Positions 32,586-43,580 are shown, counted from the stretch's first letter. The stretch is DNA of 64,000 nt from Mesosutterella faecium (GCF_022809315.2 NZ_JAKZJU020000001.1:2145001-2209000), one strand, 5' to 3'. Numbers and translations are program-made. The notes: generated by a model from the sequence alone, not told the origin.

Positions 32586-33704
32586 ATGCAGCAAATGGAT
32601 CAGTCAGAGCCAAAGAAGGAGGAGAAGCAGGAGCTGCCCCTTGAGATAGACCGGGGGAGGTGCGTGCGCTTCAGGCACGCCTCCGGCACCTGCGACGCGT
32701 GCGTGAAGGCCTGCGGCAGCGGCGCCCTCGTCCTCCGGGACGGGCTTTTCCGGGTCTTTCCGCAGAAGTGCACGCAGTGCGGCGCCTGCGCCGCAGCCTG
32801 CCCCCTGGGGGCGGTGCGGCTCCCCCCGCCGGTCCGCCCTCCGCGCGAGGAGATCCTGCGCGCCGCAGGGAAAGAGAAAAGCCTCGTGCTCTCCTGCTCC
32901 AGGGCCGCGGAAGGCGGCCGGGGCCTGCGGCTGAAGTGCCTGCTCGCGCTCGACCGCGAGACGCTCATCGAGGCCTTCGCCTCGGGCGCGGACGAGATCG
33001 AGTTCGTCGCCGGGAAATGCGCTTCCTGCCCGAGGAAAAGCCCCCGCACGCTTGAAGAGCGGATGAAGGAAGTGCAGGAGGCGGCCTGCGCCGCGGGCTT
33101 TGAGCCGCGCTTTGCGCTGCGGGTGAACCCGGGCGGGATCGAGCTCGGGCGGCGCTTCCTTTTCAGGCGCCTCGCGCAGCGCGTCGCCGAACCCGAAAAG
33201 GAAGCGGAGGTCACGCTGCAGCCCAACATCGCCGACTACTGCAACCCGGAGGACGACCGCTCGAAGCACGAGATCCCGCCGCGGCGCTCGCGGCTGATTG
33301 AAGCCCTCGCGAAGCTCAGGGAGCGCTCGGGCGGAGCGGGCGACGCAGCCGCAAAGACCGCGGGCAAAGTCTTTTTCAAGCCCCGGATCGACGCCGCGGA
33401 GTGCGCCGACTGCCTCATGTGCGCCGCGGCCTGCCCCACGGGCGCGATCCGGCTTGAAAAGGACGACAAGGGCACGAGGCTTTACACGAACGCCCGCGCC
33501 TGCGCGGGCTGCGGCCTGTGCCTGGACCTCTGCTACAAAAACGCTGTGAAGCTCGAGCCCGCCTCTCTTGAGGAGGCGGCCTCGGGCGAAGAGACGCTGG
33601 AGTGCGAGCACGCGGCCGGGGAGGACTCCGGCGACAGCTCGGGCGGCGCCGACGACTGGGGAAAGCTCGAGAGCATGTTCACGGTTCCGGTCTACAGGAC
33701 CTGA
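32586..33704 (+). CDS. Cytoplasmic polyferredoxin of unknown partner
   Basis: A 372-residue protein with one irregular and several regular Fe-S motifs: CDACVKACGSG, CTQCGACAAACPLG, CADCLMCAAACPTG and CAGCGLCLDLC. The central region (LVLSCSRAAEGGRGLRLKCL, VAGKCASCPRK) resembles the Cys-containing part of HdrA/MvhD-like adaptor proteins, but the match is loose. No signal peptide or membrane segment. It is 47 bp after the NapH-GltD fusion and ends before a strong terminator, so it closes the respiratory cluster and could relay electrons to the fusion protein. Confidence 0.8.
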   Translation: MQQMDQSEPKKEEKQELPLEIDRGRCVRFRHASGTCDACVKACGSGALVLRDGLFRVFPQKCTQCGACAAACPLGAVRLPPPVRPPREEILRAAGKEKSLVLSCSRAAEGGRGLRLKCLLALDRETLIEAFASGADEIEFVAGKCASCPRKSPRTLEERMKEVQEAACAAGFEPRFALRVNPGGIELGRRFLFRRLAQRVAEPEKEAEVTLQPNIADYCNPEDDRSKHEIPPRRSRLIEALAKLRERSGGAGDAAAKTAGKVFFKPRIDAAECADCLMCAAACPTGAIRLEKDDKGTRLYTNARACAGCGLCLDLCYKNAVKLEPASLEEAASGEETLECEHAAGEDSGDSSGGADDWGKLESMFTVPVYRT

Positions 33705-33731
33705 AAAAAGAGAGCCGGACAGCAGGGAGAA

Positions 33732-33767
33732 AAGCGCCTTTCGGGAGCTCCCGAAAGGCGCTTTTTT
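33732..33767. terminator. Bidirectional terminator between the respiratory cluster and mmuM
   Basis: Perfect 14-bp stem AAGCGCCTTTCGGG / CCCGAAAGGCGCTT with an AGCT loop. A T run follows on the plus strand and an A run precedes it, so it can serve both converging operons. The plus-strand T run abuts the stop codon of mmuM. Confidence 0.9.
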
Positions 33768-34723
33768 CAGCTCTCTGCGGCCCGCGCCTTTTCGACCAGC
33801 GCGGCGATCGCGCGGATGTCGGCGGGCAGCGTCCGGCAGCATCCCCCGAGGCAGCGCGCGCCCAGCGCGAGCCAGGCGGGAACGAACCGCTCCCAGCCTT
33901 CGGCGGAGCCCGCGCCGCCTCCGCCGCAGAGGCACTTCCAGGTCTTCGAGCCCCCGTCCCAGGCCCCGCCCGAATTGGGATAGGCGATGAGGGGCTTGCC
34001 CGTCCCGCGGGCAAGGAGCCTTAAAGCCCCGGCGACCTTCTCCCGGGGCACGCAGTTCACGCCTGCCGCCTCCACCTGAGGGACGGCGTCGAGTACCCGC
34101 GCGAGCTCGGCAAGCGGCGTGCCGTCGGGCAGCCGCGTCCCGCTCGGATCCAGCGTCACCGTGACCCAGCAGGTGAGCGGGAACTCCTCGAGCAGCGAGA
34201 GCTCCGCCTCGATTTCGTCCAGCCTCGGCTGGGTTTCAAAGGCGATCAGGTCGGCCCCTGCGTGAAAAAGCGCCTCAAGCCTCAGGCGGTGGAAGCGCCG
34301 GTAGTCCTCCGCCGAAAGCCTGTAGGCGCCCGTGTATTCGGAGCCGTCGGCAAGAAAGGCGCCGTAGGGGCCGGCCGAGCCCGCCACGAGCGTGCCGGAA
34401 AAGCCGGGACCGGAATCGCGCGCGGCCCCGCGCGCGAGCTCAACGGAACGCCCGATGAGCGCCGCGGCTTCCCCGGGGCCGATCCCCCTTCGGGCAAAAC
34501 CCGCCTCGGAAGCCTGATAGCTCGCCGTAATCGCGATGTCCGCCCCGGCCTCGAAATAGCTTCGGTGGACCGCGCGTATCTCCTGCGGGGAGTCGACGAG
34601 CGCCTTCGCCGTCCAGAGCGGGTCCTTCAGGTCGAGCCCCCGGACCTCGAGGGCAGTCGACATGGCCCCGTCGATCACGGCAAAGCGCCGCTTTTCGAGT
34701 AGTTCAGACAGCGGAGCGCGCAT
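33767..34723 (-). CDS. mmuM: Homocysteine S-methyltransferase (MmuM family)
   Basis: A 318-residue cytosolic enzyme that transfers a methyl group from S-methylmethionine (or AdoMet) to homocysteine, giving methionine. DGAMSTALEVRGLDL opens the barrel, and the zinc-binding Cys residues appear in AAGVNCV and, near the end, LGGCCRT. The start at 34723 has GAGAGGAGGAATAACG directly upstream, better than the ATG six codons earlier. It is the last gene of a minus-strand set with MarR, cupin and SDR genes, 64 bp after the SDR. Confidence 0.92.
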   Translation of the reverse strand: MRAPLSELLEKRRFAVIDGAMSTALEVRGLDLKDPLWTAKALVDSPQEIRAVHRSYFEAGADIAITASYQASEAGFARRGIGPGEAAALIGRSVELARGAARDSGPGFSGTLVAGSAGPYGAFLADGSEYTGAYRLSAEDYRRFHRLRLEALFHAGADLIAFETQPRLDEIEAELSLLEEFPLTCWVTVTLDPSGTRLPDGTPLAELARVLDAVPQVEAAGVNCVPREKVAGALRLLARGTGKPLIAYPNSGGAWDGGSKTWKCLCGGGGAGSAEGWERFVPAWLALGARCLGGCCRTLPADIRAIAALVEKARAAES

Positions 34724-34787
34724 CGTTATTCCTCCTCTCAAAGCCGGACCCCGCCCCGGCGTCCGAGGCTGGCCTTTTTCGGGGCTT

Positions 34788-35438
34788 TTAGTACCCGATC
34801 GTGAAGCGCTCCCGGTGGTGGGCGGGCTGCTCGAGCTCGTCGACCATCGCCTTGGCGTAGTCGGCGTAGGAGATGTGGCTCGTCCCGGTCTTCGGATCCA
34901 CGATCAGGTCGTCGCCGCCCAGCCGGTAGGCTCCGGTGCGGGCTCCCTCCTCGAACTGCCCAGCGGGCGAGAAAAACACCCAGTCGATGTCCTTTTCCTC
35001 TCTCAGGGTGTTGAGGTAGAAATCCCCGAGCGGGCGGACGCCGTCCATGATAGCCTCCGGAATCGCCCCGGAATCGACCACCCGCAGCCCCGGGGCGCAG
35101 AAAAGCGTGCCCGCGCCGCCCACGATCAGAAGCCGGCCCGCGCCGGAGGCCTTTGCGGCCTCGAGGATCTTCGGGTAGTTCTCTTTGATGAGCTTGCCGA
35201 TCTCAGGATTCGCCCAGCCCGGGTTGTAGGCGGAAATCACCGCGTCCGCGCCCTTTTCAGCCGCGGCGAGCTCTTTTTCCTCGGCCACGTCGAGGCTCAC
35301 GGCCTCAAGGCCCGGCGACTTCTGGAGCTTCGAGACATCCCGCACCACGGCCTTCACCTTGTGCCCGCGCCCGAGCAGTTCCTTCAAAATGGCGCGTCCG
35401 ACCGTGCCGGTCGCGCCGATCAATACCACATATGCCAT
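34788..35438 (-). CDS. NAD(P)-binding atypical SDR (NmrA/YwnB-like)
   Basis: A 216-residue Rossmann-fold protein with nucleotide motif VVLIGATGTVGRAILKELLG at the N-terminus. The remainder (DAVISAYNPGW, RLLIVGGAGTLF, DWVFFSPAGQFEEG, ISYADYAKAMVDELE) matches the YwnB / NAD(P)H-binding group, which often has a modified active site. Probably a redox-sensing or quinone-related reductase. AAGGATAAAAA precedes the ATG. Lies between the cupin and mmuM genes on the same strand. Confidence 0.87.
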   Translation of the reverse strand: MAYVVLIGATGTVGRAILKELLGRGHKVKAVVRDVSKLQKSPGLEAVSLDVAEEKELAAAEKGADAVISAYNPGWANPEIGKLIKENYPKILEAAKASGAGRLLIVGGAGTLFCAPGLRVVDSGAIPEAIMDGVRPLGDFYLNTLREEKDIDWVFFSPAGQFEEGARTGAYRLGGDDLIVDPKTGTSHISYADYAKAMVDELEQPAHHRERFTIGY

Positions 35439-35511
35439 TTTTTTATCCTTTCGATGAGTTAGAAATGAGAGTGTCTGGGTGCAGGGGCAGCCCGCCCCCG
35501 CCTTTCCGCTT

Positions 35512-35895
35512 TTACTGCCAGGGCGCCTTCTGGTCCTTCACGATCTGGCCGTCGGTCATCGTGAAGCCCTGGAGGCTCCCGGCCCGCGCCTGGATGCAGA
35601 TGTAGGTGAGCCCTTCCTTGTCCGAGGCACGAATCGCGCGGGCGCCCTGCGGGTCGATGCGGAAGGCCGTGCCGGCCTTGATCGGCGTCACCGTGCCGTC
35701 GACGTAGAGCTCGCCGCTGCCCTCGGTCACAACGTAGATCTCCTCGTTGCCGGTGTGGCGGTGCACGAAGGGGACGCCGCGGCTGCCGGCCGGCAGCCGG
35801 TTCACGGACACCTCGGCCGAGGTGAGGGAGAGCGCGTCATGGAGCTCGACGCGGGGAGCGGAGACATCCGTCTGGGTCACTTTGAAATTCGTCAT
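35512..35895 (-). CDS. Cytoplasmic single-domain cupin
   Basis: A 127-residue cupin with metal motif PFVHRHTGNEEIYVVTEGSG and second motif IKAGTAFRIDPQGARAIR, in which the usual third His is replaced by Arg. No signal peptide. Small cupins like this are common beside MarR regulators and NmrA-like reductases; the reaction is unknown. A palindrome GTTCG-AAAA-CGAAC lies 18 bp before its ATG, matching one before the MarR gene, so it is a likely MarR target. Confidence 0.83.
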   Translation of the reverse strand: MTNFKVTQTDVSAPRVELHDALSLTSAEVSVNRLPAGSRGVPFVHRHTGNEEIYVVTEGSGELYVDGTVTPIKAGTAFRIDPQGARAIRASDKEGLTYICIQARAGSLQGFTMTDGQIVKDQKAPWQ

Positions 35896-35912
35896 GTTTT
35901 TGTCCTTATTTT

Positions 35913-35926
35913 GTTCGAAAACGAAC
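35913..35926. promoter_or_regulatory. MarR-type operator copy 2, before the cupin gene
   Basis: GTTCG-AAAA-CGAAC, the same arms as the palindrome at 36419-36432. Located between marR and the cupin ATG, overlapping the expected promoter or leader region. Confidence 0.6.
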
Positions 35927-35954
35927 GATTGATTGAAAAAAATCCCTTGTTTTT

Positions 35955-36404
35955 TTACTTCTGCCTGCCGTCTTCCCCGGCGAACGAAGCGGCGCAGCGC
36001 TCGAGGAAGTCCTCGAGCGCGGCCACCTCGTGGCCGCGCAGATTCCGGGTGAGCCGCTCATTGAGCCGCCGCGAGATGCGCTCCTCGCGCTCCCTGAAGG
36101 CGCGGCCCTTCTCGGTGAGCCAGACGCCCACCGCGCGGCTGTCCTCCTCGGAGGGGCGCTTTTCGATGTAGCCCGCGGCTGCGAGCCGGTCAACCAGCAC
36201 CGACACCGTGGACTTGGTCCTGCGGGCCGCGCGGGCGAGCTCCGACACGCTCAGGCCGTCCCGAAGGTAAAGCGAGTTGAGGATGTCCCCGTGGGCGGGC
36301 GTGAGATCTGCGGCGCCCTCCCTGCGGAGCTCCCCGCGGAGGAACTCGTTCGCGTTCTCAAGGAGCCGCGAAGCGAGCCAGACAATTTTTGTGTTCTGTT
36401 CCAT
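35955..36404 (-). CDS. MarR-family transcription regulator
   Basis: A 149-residue winged-helix protein. LTPAHGDILNSLYLRDGLSV, ARAARRTKSTVSVLVDRLAA (recognition helix) and EKRPSEEDSRAVGVWLTEKG (wing) are textbook MarR. The ATG at 36404 (MEQNTK) is preferred over one 10 codons earlier, which would run into the palindrome region. Perfect palindromes lie 15 bp before the gene and just after it, upstream of the cupin gene, implying autoregulation and control of the cupin/SDR/mmuM set and of the divergent nitroreductase. The inducer is unknown; no redox-sensing Cys pair is obvious. Confidence 0.9.
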   Translation of the reverse strand: MEQNTKIVWLASRLLENANEFLRGELRREGAADLTPAHGDILNSLYLRDGLSVSELARAARRTKSTVSVLVDRLAAAGYIEKRPSEEDSRAVGVWLTEKGRAFREREERISRRLNERLTRNLRGHEVAALEDFLERCAASFAGEDGRQK

Positions 36405-36418
36405 GGAGTGAAAATATA

Positions 36419-36432
36419 GTTCGTATACGAAC
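36419..36432. promoter_or_regulatory. MarR-type operator copy 1, in the marR / nitroreductase divergent region
   Basis: Perfect palindrome GTTCGTATACGAAC, 15 bp upstream of the marR ATG and about 100 bp upstream of the divergent nitroreductase. Shares the arms GTTCG-N4-CGAAC with the site at 35913-35926. Confidence 0.65.
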
Positions 36433-36531
36433 AATTGTCAAGTCCTCTTCCTCGCCGGGGAAAATGCCCCCGGGGTTAGACTTTTCCCGTGGCGGGGAAA
36501 AATCCTTCAGCCTCCTTTCGGGAGAAAAGTC

Positions 36532-37182
36532 ATGGAATTCTCTGAACTCGTGAAAGCCCGGCACTCGGTGCGGCTCTTTCGGCCCGACCCGGTGCCTGCA
36601 GAAGTTCTTCGCTCCATCGTGCGTGACGCGCAGCGCGCTCCCTCCACCGTAAACGCCCAGGACTGGCGCGTCTGGATCGCGGTGGGCGGGGCCCTTGAGG
36701 CGATTCGCTCCGAATACCAGGCGAGAACCAGCAGGAACGAGCCGCGTCGCCCGGACTTTCCGCCCACCTCCGGCGCGGGGTGGTCTGCGGCCGCCCGCGC
36801 CCGCCAGAAGGCCTTCTCGGCCTCGCGCACGGCTGCCGGCCTCAACGCGGTGAAGATGGCCTCCCAGGCGCAGCTCTTCCACGCGCCGGCGGTCGCCTAC
36901 ATCACGATCCCGGACCCCGCGAACCTCTGGGCGGTCCTGGACGCCGGGGGCTTTGAAGCGATGTTCCTGCTTTCCGCCGCGAACCACGGCCTGGGCGCGG
37001 TCCCGGCCTACAACCTCGTCACCTGGCCCGGCCCAGTCAAGAGCGTTCTGGGGATCCCGGAGAGCGAAAAGCTCGCGATCGGGATTGCGCTCGGCTACGA
37101 GGAGGACTGCCCGCTCAACCGCTTCCGCTCGAGCCGCGCGCCGCTCGAGGACTTTCTCGTGATCCGGGACGAGGCGGCCTAA
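36532..37182 (+). CDS. Nitroreductase-family FMN oxidoreductase
   Basis: A 216-residue cytosolic flavoprotein. ARHSVRLFRPDPVPAEVL and RAPSTVNAQDWRVWI near the N-terminus bind FMN phosphate, and AMFLLSAANHGLGAVPAY and AIGIALGYEED form the C-terminal signature. Family members reduce nitroaromatics, quinones or enones with NAD(P)H. GGGAGAAAAGTC precedes the ATG. It is divergent from the MarR gene and shares its operator region. Its stop overlaps by 4 bp the stop of the convergent OLD nuclease gene. Confidence 0.9.
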   Translation: MEFSELVKARHSVRLFRPDPVPAEVLRSIVRDAQRAPSTVNAQDWRVWIAVGGALEAIRSEYQARTSRNEPRRPDFPPTSGAGWSAAARARQKAFSASRTAAGLNAVKMASQAQLFHAPAVAYITIPDPANLWAVLDAGGFEAMFLLSAANHGLGAVPAYNLVTWPGPVKSVLGIPESEKLAIGIALGYEEDCPLNRFRSSRAPLEDFLVIRDEAA

Positions 37183-38897
37183 GCGGGGGCGAGCCAGCCC
37201 GCGACCCGGTCGAAGGCCCGGCCGACGGCCGGCGGGATGAGCTCCGAGGCGGGCTGTCCGAAGGGGTTCTCCTCGATCGCCTCGGCGAGAAAGCCCGAGT
37301 ATTCCGACTTCGTCTTTTCCATGCGGCGGCGAAGCGACGAAGGGGGCTCGCGCAGGATCCGCCTTTCCTGGCGGCGCCTCCAGTCCTCGCCGCGGCGGGC
37401 CCGGTCGGCGTACATGCGCGAGAGAGCAAGCGCGATGAGCCCGCGCAGGCTTTCCCGGGAGGCGAGCTCGCCTTCCATCGCAAGACCCTCCGACAGGAAA
37501 AAGAGCCCGCAGCCCGCGGCGGGTCCGCCGGGCAGTCCCTGCTCGGCGAAAACCCGCGAGGCCTGGCGCCGCAGCACCTCCTTCGCATCCCCGTCGCAGT
37601 CGCTCACGACAACGAAGGGGCGCTGCATCACCGCCGCCATCCGCAGGTAGGGCTCGTAGCTCTTGCCCTCGACCCCGAGAATCGAGAGGCCGAAGTCCTC
37701 TGGCGGGGCGCCGAAGCGCACCCGGAACATGCCGCGCAGCAGCTGCTCCTCGGTGATCCCCTCAGCGAGGATGAGCCCCCGAGCGAAGAGCATGTCGCCG
37801 CGGTTCCGGAGAATGAGACGCTTGATGGAGCGGATGTCGGCGGGATCTGTGCGGCGCGGCAGCCACCGCACGCGCACGCGCCCTCCGGAGCGCACCATGA
37901 AGCGGTAGTTCAGGGGCTCGATCCCCGAGGCGACGAAAGGCGAGTGGGTGGCAAGGAGCACCTCGCCCGGCAGCTGCCGCAGGTGCCCCGTGATCGAACG
38001 CTGTGCGGTCGGGTGCAGGTGCAGCTCGGGCTCCTCGACCGCGGTGATGAAGTGGGAGGCCTCCCCGCGCCCGGCCCGCTGCGCGGCCAGGAGCCGCTCG
38101 AGCGTGATCGTGGACAGAAGCAGCGCGATGCGCCCCCCGCCGCTTTCCTCGAGAAAGGGCGCGAAGGCCGCGGGCGCCTCGCCCCGGCCGATGAGCGAAA
38201 AGAGCCTTTTCACCTCCCCGAGCGTCACCGGCCCCCGGGGGAGCGCACGAGCGGGGGTCTGGCCGTCAAGCACCGAGACAAAGCGCTCAACCGCGGCGCG
38301 AAGCGCCCCGAAGTCCTTTTCCTCAAGCCCCTCCTCGGGGCCGCCTGGCGAGAGCTCGCGAAGCGCCCGGCTCACAAACGACCCCGGGCGGCGCAGCTCC
38401 GCCGCAAGGCCGCTGCCGGAGCGGACCGGCACCAGCGTGAAGCACGAGGGCGGCTGCGCGAGCACCGCCCCCTCCTCTTCCCTCCAGCGCACGAGCAGCC
38501 GCCGCTCGAGCCCTGCGGCGGACTCCCCGGGGCCCCGCCTCAGGCGGGTCCGGAAGGCGAAGAATTCGCGCCCGGAGCCCGGCTCGTACGAGGCAAGCGC
38601 CCCGAGCGCCTCCTTCCAGAGGCCCTCGAAGCGCTCCGCGCGGGCACCGTCCGCGCGGCAGGGGACGAACATCAGATCGACCAGGGCCTCCTCGCCCCGA
38701 TGCCCGGACGGGTCCACAAAGAAATCGGTTGAAGGACGGGCGGAGCCCTCCGGCTCGAGCGCGAGCCGCAGGGCGGCAAGCACCGTGGACTTGCCCGCGC
38801 TGTTGGGCCCGATCAGGACCGTCTGGGGCCCGAGCGTCATCTCAAGGCTCGAAATGCCCCGAAACCCCCTGATTCTCAGCCGCTCGAGCCTGATCAT
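37179..38897 (-). CDS. OLD-family nuclease: AAA ATPase with TOPRIM domain
   Basis: A 572-residue protein. The ABC/SMC-like ATPase has Walker A GPNSAGKS at residues 30-37, and Walker B with ITAVEEPELHLHP near 290, followed by the His-switch-like LLATHSPFVASG. A TOPRIM domain follows: LILAEGITEEQLL has its catalytic Glu and VVVSDCDGDAK has the DxD metal ligands. These features define overcoming-lysogenization-defect (OLD) nucleases, some of which act in phage defence. No UvrD-like helicase adjoins, so it is not a Gabija pair; a stand-alone OLD or retron-independent nuclease is likely. Neighbours are metabolic, so no defence island is seen here. Confidence 0.88.
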   Translation of the reverse strand: MIRLERLRIRGFRGISSLEMTLGPQTVLIGPNSAGKSTVLAALRLALEPEGSARPSTDFFVDPSGHRGEEALVDLMFVPCRADGARAERFEGLWKEALGALASYEPGSGREFFAFRTRLRRGPGESAAGLERRLLVRWREEEGAVLAQPPSCFTLVPVRSGSGLAAELRRPGSFVSRALRELSPGGPEEGLEEKDFGALRAAVERFVSVLDGQTPARALPRGPVTLGEVKRLFSLIGRGEAPAAFAPFLEESGGGRIALLLSTITLERLLAAQRAGRGEASHFITAVEEPELHLHPTAQRSITGHLRQLPGEVLLATHSPFVASGIEPLNYRFMVRSGGRVRVRWLPRRTDPADIRSIKRLILRNRGDMLFARGLILAEGITEEQLLRGMFRVRFGAPPEDFGLSILGVEGKSYEPYLRMAAVMQRPFVVVSDCDGDAKEVLRRQASRVFAEQGLPGGPAAGCGLFFLSEGLAMEGELASRESLRGLIALALSRMYADRARRGEDWRRRQERRILREPPSSLRRRMEKTKSEYSGFLAEAIEENPFGQPASELIPPAVGRAFDRVAGWLAPA

Positions 38898-39028
38898 GGC
38901 GCTTTCCCCCTTATCCCCGCCTTGTTCGTCTGTGCGTCAGGCGGCGCGCTCCTGTCCCCCCTTGTCCCTCAGGGCTCATGGGCACGCGCCTTGCCGCAAG
39001 CCCATGGTAGCGCCTCCGGGGGGCGCTT

Positions 39029-40339
39029 TCAGCAGGCTTCGGAGCGAAAGGCGCCCTGCCCCCCGAGCTCCTTCCAGCGCCGCCTGAAGGCGAGCGCGAA
39101 GGCGCGGCTGCCGCAGACTTCAACGCGCCCCGTCCCCGGCGGGATCACCAGCGCAGGATCGGCCCGCCGGTGGTCGTCGCCTGTCTCGAACACCCGGAGC
39201 TCGATCCCCGCAGCCTCGGCGAGCCGTTTCGCCTCCGGCAGGAACGGCTCGCGCCCGGCATGCCGCACAAACCACCAGAGGGTCGCCCGCGGCGCCTCCC
39301 CGGTGCTCCTGCGGCGCGCCGCCGCGGCCTCCAGCCACGCAATAAAGGGCGCGAGCCCCAGCCCGCCTGCGATCCAGCTCTGCGGGCCGCCCGCCTCCCA
39401 GACGGGGAGGAAGGAGCCCCAGGGTCCTTCGATTTCCAGCTCCGAACCGGGCTTGCGGGCGGCAAGCGCCCGGGTCCAGTCCCCCGCCTCCTTGATCCAG
39501 AAGGAGACCGTGCCCTTCCCCGGATCCGCGGCCACCACCGTGAAGGGATGCGGATCCTCGCGGTCACGGGGCAGCGACAGATACGCGAACTCGCCCGGGC
39601 GAACGCTGCGCGCGAGGGTGCTCTTCGCGACGAGCACGAACTCGCCCTCGGAGCGCTGCACCGAGACCACTTCGCCCATCGACCGCAGAGCGCTCCCCGG
39701 CCGGCGCCGGATGATCGAGACCGCGGCCCAGGCCCCGAGCAGGGTCACTGCGACGTTGAGCCACCCGAGCGGCATCGCGAGCTCCGTCTCCTTCATGAGC
39801 CTCAGGGCGTGCAGGATGAAAAAGAGATAGACCCAGGCCCAGGCCCGGTGGCTCTTCTCCCAGCGCGTCCAGTCGAGCTTCCCGCTTGCGCGGCGCGCGT
39901 CGCGCCAGATCACGCGGATCAGGTAGAGCGTGAGCAGGATGCCCGTGAGGGCCCCGAACGGATGCAGCCAGATCCAGACCGCCTCGCCGAGGCTGCCCAT
40001 CACGGGCCGCTCGGCCATGCCCGAGACCTGCTCGACGGGCAGCATCGAAACGAAGACGGGGGCGAGGACGTGCAGGAGAGAGGCCGCGGCCATCCCCCAG
40101 CCGAGCTTTCGGTGCGCACCCATCAGGCGGTCGAGAGGCTCGCCCCCCACCCGCTCGATCCAGCGCGGGCGCGCCGCGATCACGAGAGCCTCCGCCCAGA
40201 GAAACCAGGCCGCGAGCCCCGTGAGAAGGAAAATCTGGTGCTGGATGCCGCGGCTGTTCAGCTCAAAGGGAAAGAAAAAGACCCCGGCGAGCCAGAAAAG
40301 GGCCGTGAGCCCGAAAAGAACAAGGTTGATGCGAAGCAT
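39029..40339 (-). CDS. Ferric-reductase-like transmembrane flavoprotein
   Basis: A 436-residue protein. About six membrane helices fill residues 1-210, with His residues suited to haem b ligation (HRKLGWGMAAASLLH, HPFGALTG, SHRAWAWVYLFFILH). An FAD-binding beta barrel follows (VRPGEFAYLSLPRDREDPHPFTV, where HPFT contacts FAD), and an NAD(P)-binding domain with IAGGLGLAPFIAW and a terminal VEVCGSRAFAL. This matches the ferric reductase / NADPH oxidase superfamily, moving electrons from cytoplasmic NAD(P)H across the membrane to an external acceptor such as Fe(III) or copper. Acceptor not established. Confidence 0.86.
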   Translation of the reverse strand: MLRINLVLFGLTALFWLAGVFFFPFELNSRGIQHQIFLLTGLAAWFLWAEALVIAARPRWIERVGGEPLDRLMGAHRKLGWGMAAASLLHVLAPVFVSMLPVEQVSGMAERPVMGSLGEAVWIWLHPFGALTGILLTLYLIRVIWRDARRASGKLDWTRWEKSHRAWAWVYLFFILHALRLMKETELAMPLGWLNVAVTLLGAWAAVSIIRRRPGSALRSMGEVVSVQRSEGEFVLVAKSTLARSVRPGEFAYLSLPRDREDPHPFTVVAADPGKGTVSFWIKEAGDWTRALAARKPGSELEIEGPWGSFLPVWEAGGPQSWIAGGLGLAPFIAWLEAAAARRRSTGEAPRATLWWFVRHAGREPFLPEAKRLAEAAGIELRVFETGDDHRRADPALVIPPGTGRVEVCGSRAFALAFRRRWKELGGQGAFRSEAC

Positions 40340-40428
40340 GGCAAAGGAAGCTCGTTAAATATGCACAAATAATACATATTTAATATGAACCCTGCCTGAA
40401 GCCCCGGGCAAGGGGCTTTTTTCTTTTT

Positions 40429-40845
40429 CTAGAGCTGCTCCACCCGGATTCCCGCCTTCCTGAGGAACTGAATGCCGCGGTCGTCTCGGTAGATCTGGTG
40501 GTAGTAGACCGCGCAGATGCCGCACTTCTGGATGAGCAGCGCGCAGTTGATGCAGGGGCTGTGGGTGATGTAGATGCTCGCCCCGTTGGAGGAGTAGCCG
40601 TTGTAGGCGAGCTTCGCAATCGCGTTGAGCTCGGCGTGCTGGACCTCGGGCTTGGTGACGAGCTTGCCGTCGATCTCGTCCTCGCAGCAGTTGTCGTAGC
40701 CGGTGGGCATCCCGTTCCAGCCAAAGGAGATGATGGAGTGGTTCTTCACGATCACGCAGCCCACCTTGAGCCGGCGAGCGTAGCTGCGCTCGGCCGCGAT
40801 GTGGGCGATCTGCATGTACATCTGGTTGTCTTTCTTGATATCCAT
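40429..40845 (-). CDS. dCMP deaminase-like cytidine/deoxycytidylate deaminase
   Basis: A 138-residue zinc enzyme. HAELNAIAKLA holds the zinc His and catalytic Glu, and THSPCINCALLIQKCGI has the two zinc Cys residues. VKNHSIISFGWNGMPTGYDN and a Cys-rich insert (NCCEDEIDG) are typical of dCMP deaminases, which make dUMP for thymidylate synthesis. The ATG at 40845 follows GAAGGGGGAAGCGTC; an ATG 11 codons upstream is less well placed. Length is normal. Confidence 0.88.
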   Translation of the reverse strand: MDIKKDNQMYMQIAHIAAERSYARRLKVGCVIVKNHSIISFGWNGMPTGYDNCCEDEIDGKLVTKPEVQHAELNAIAKLAYNGYSSNGASIYITHSPCINCALLIQKCGICAVYYHQIYRDDRGIQFLRKAGIRVEQL

Positions 40846-40911
40846 GACGCTTCCCCCTTCTTGCGCACTGCCCATCATATCTCAAGGCCCGGTGCGGGCC
40901 CCGCGTCCCGC

Positions 40912-43413
<2,502 letters not shown>

Positions 43414-43580
43414 GCCGCCTCCCCCTGCTCCGAAAACAAGAACCGTGCGCTTCCTGCCCTCAATGGGGGGCCCTTCAAGGGGACTCCGGAAAAGGGGAGC
43501 GAGCGACGTTTCCGCCTATATTAGACTGCGGGAGGACACCCCTTTTGCCTTTCAATCTGCAAATGCAGCAGGACAGCGCC

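Noticed and set aside
37179-37182. 4-bp overlaps of convergent stop codons (also 44219-44222) as regulatory
   Set aside because: Common compact arrangement of converging genes; no sign of function beyond that.
40399-40422. Hairpin AAGCCCC / GGGGCTT with plus-strand T run
   Set aside because: It looks like a terminator oriented to the plus strand, but both flanking genes lie on the minus strand, so it has no clear gene to end. It might act on an antisense transcript.
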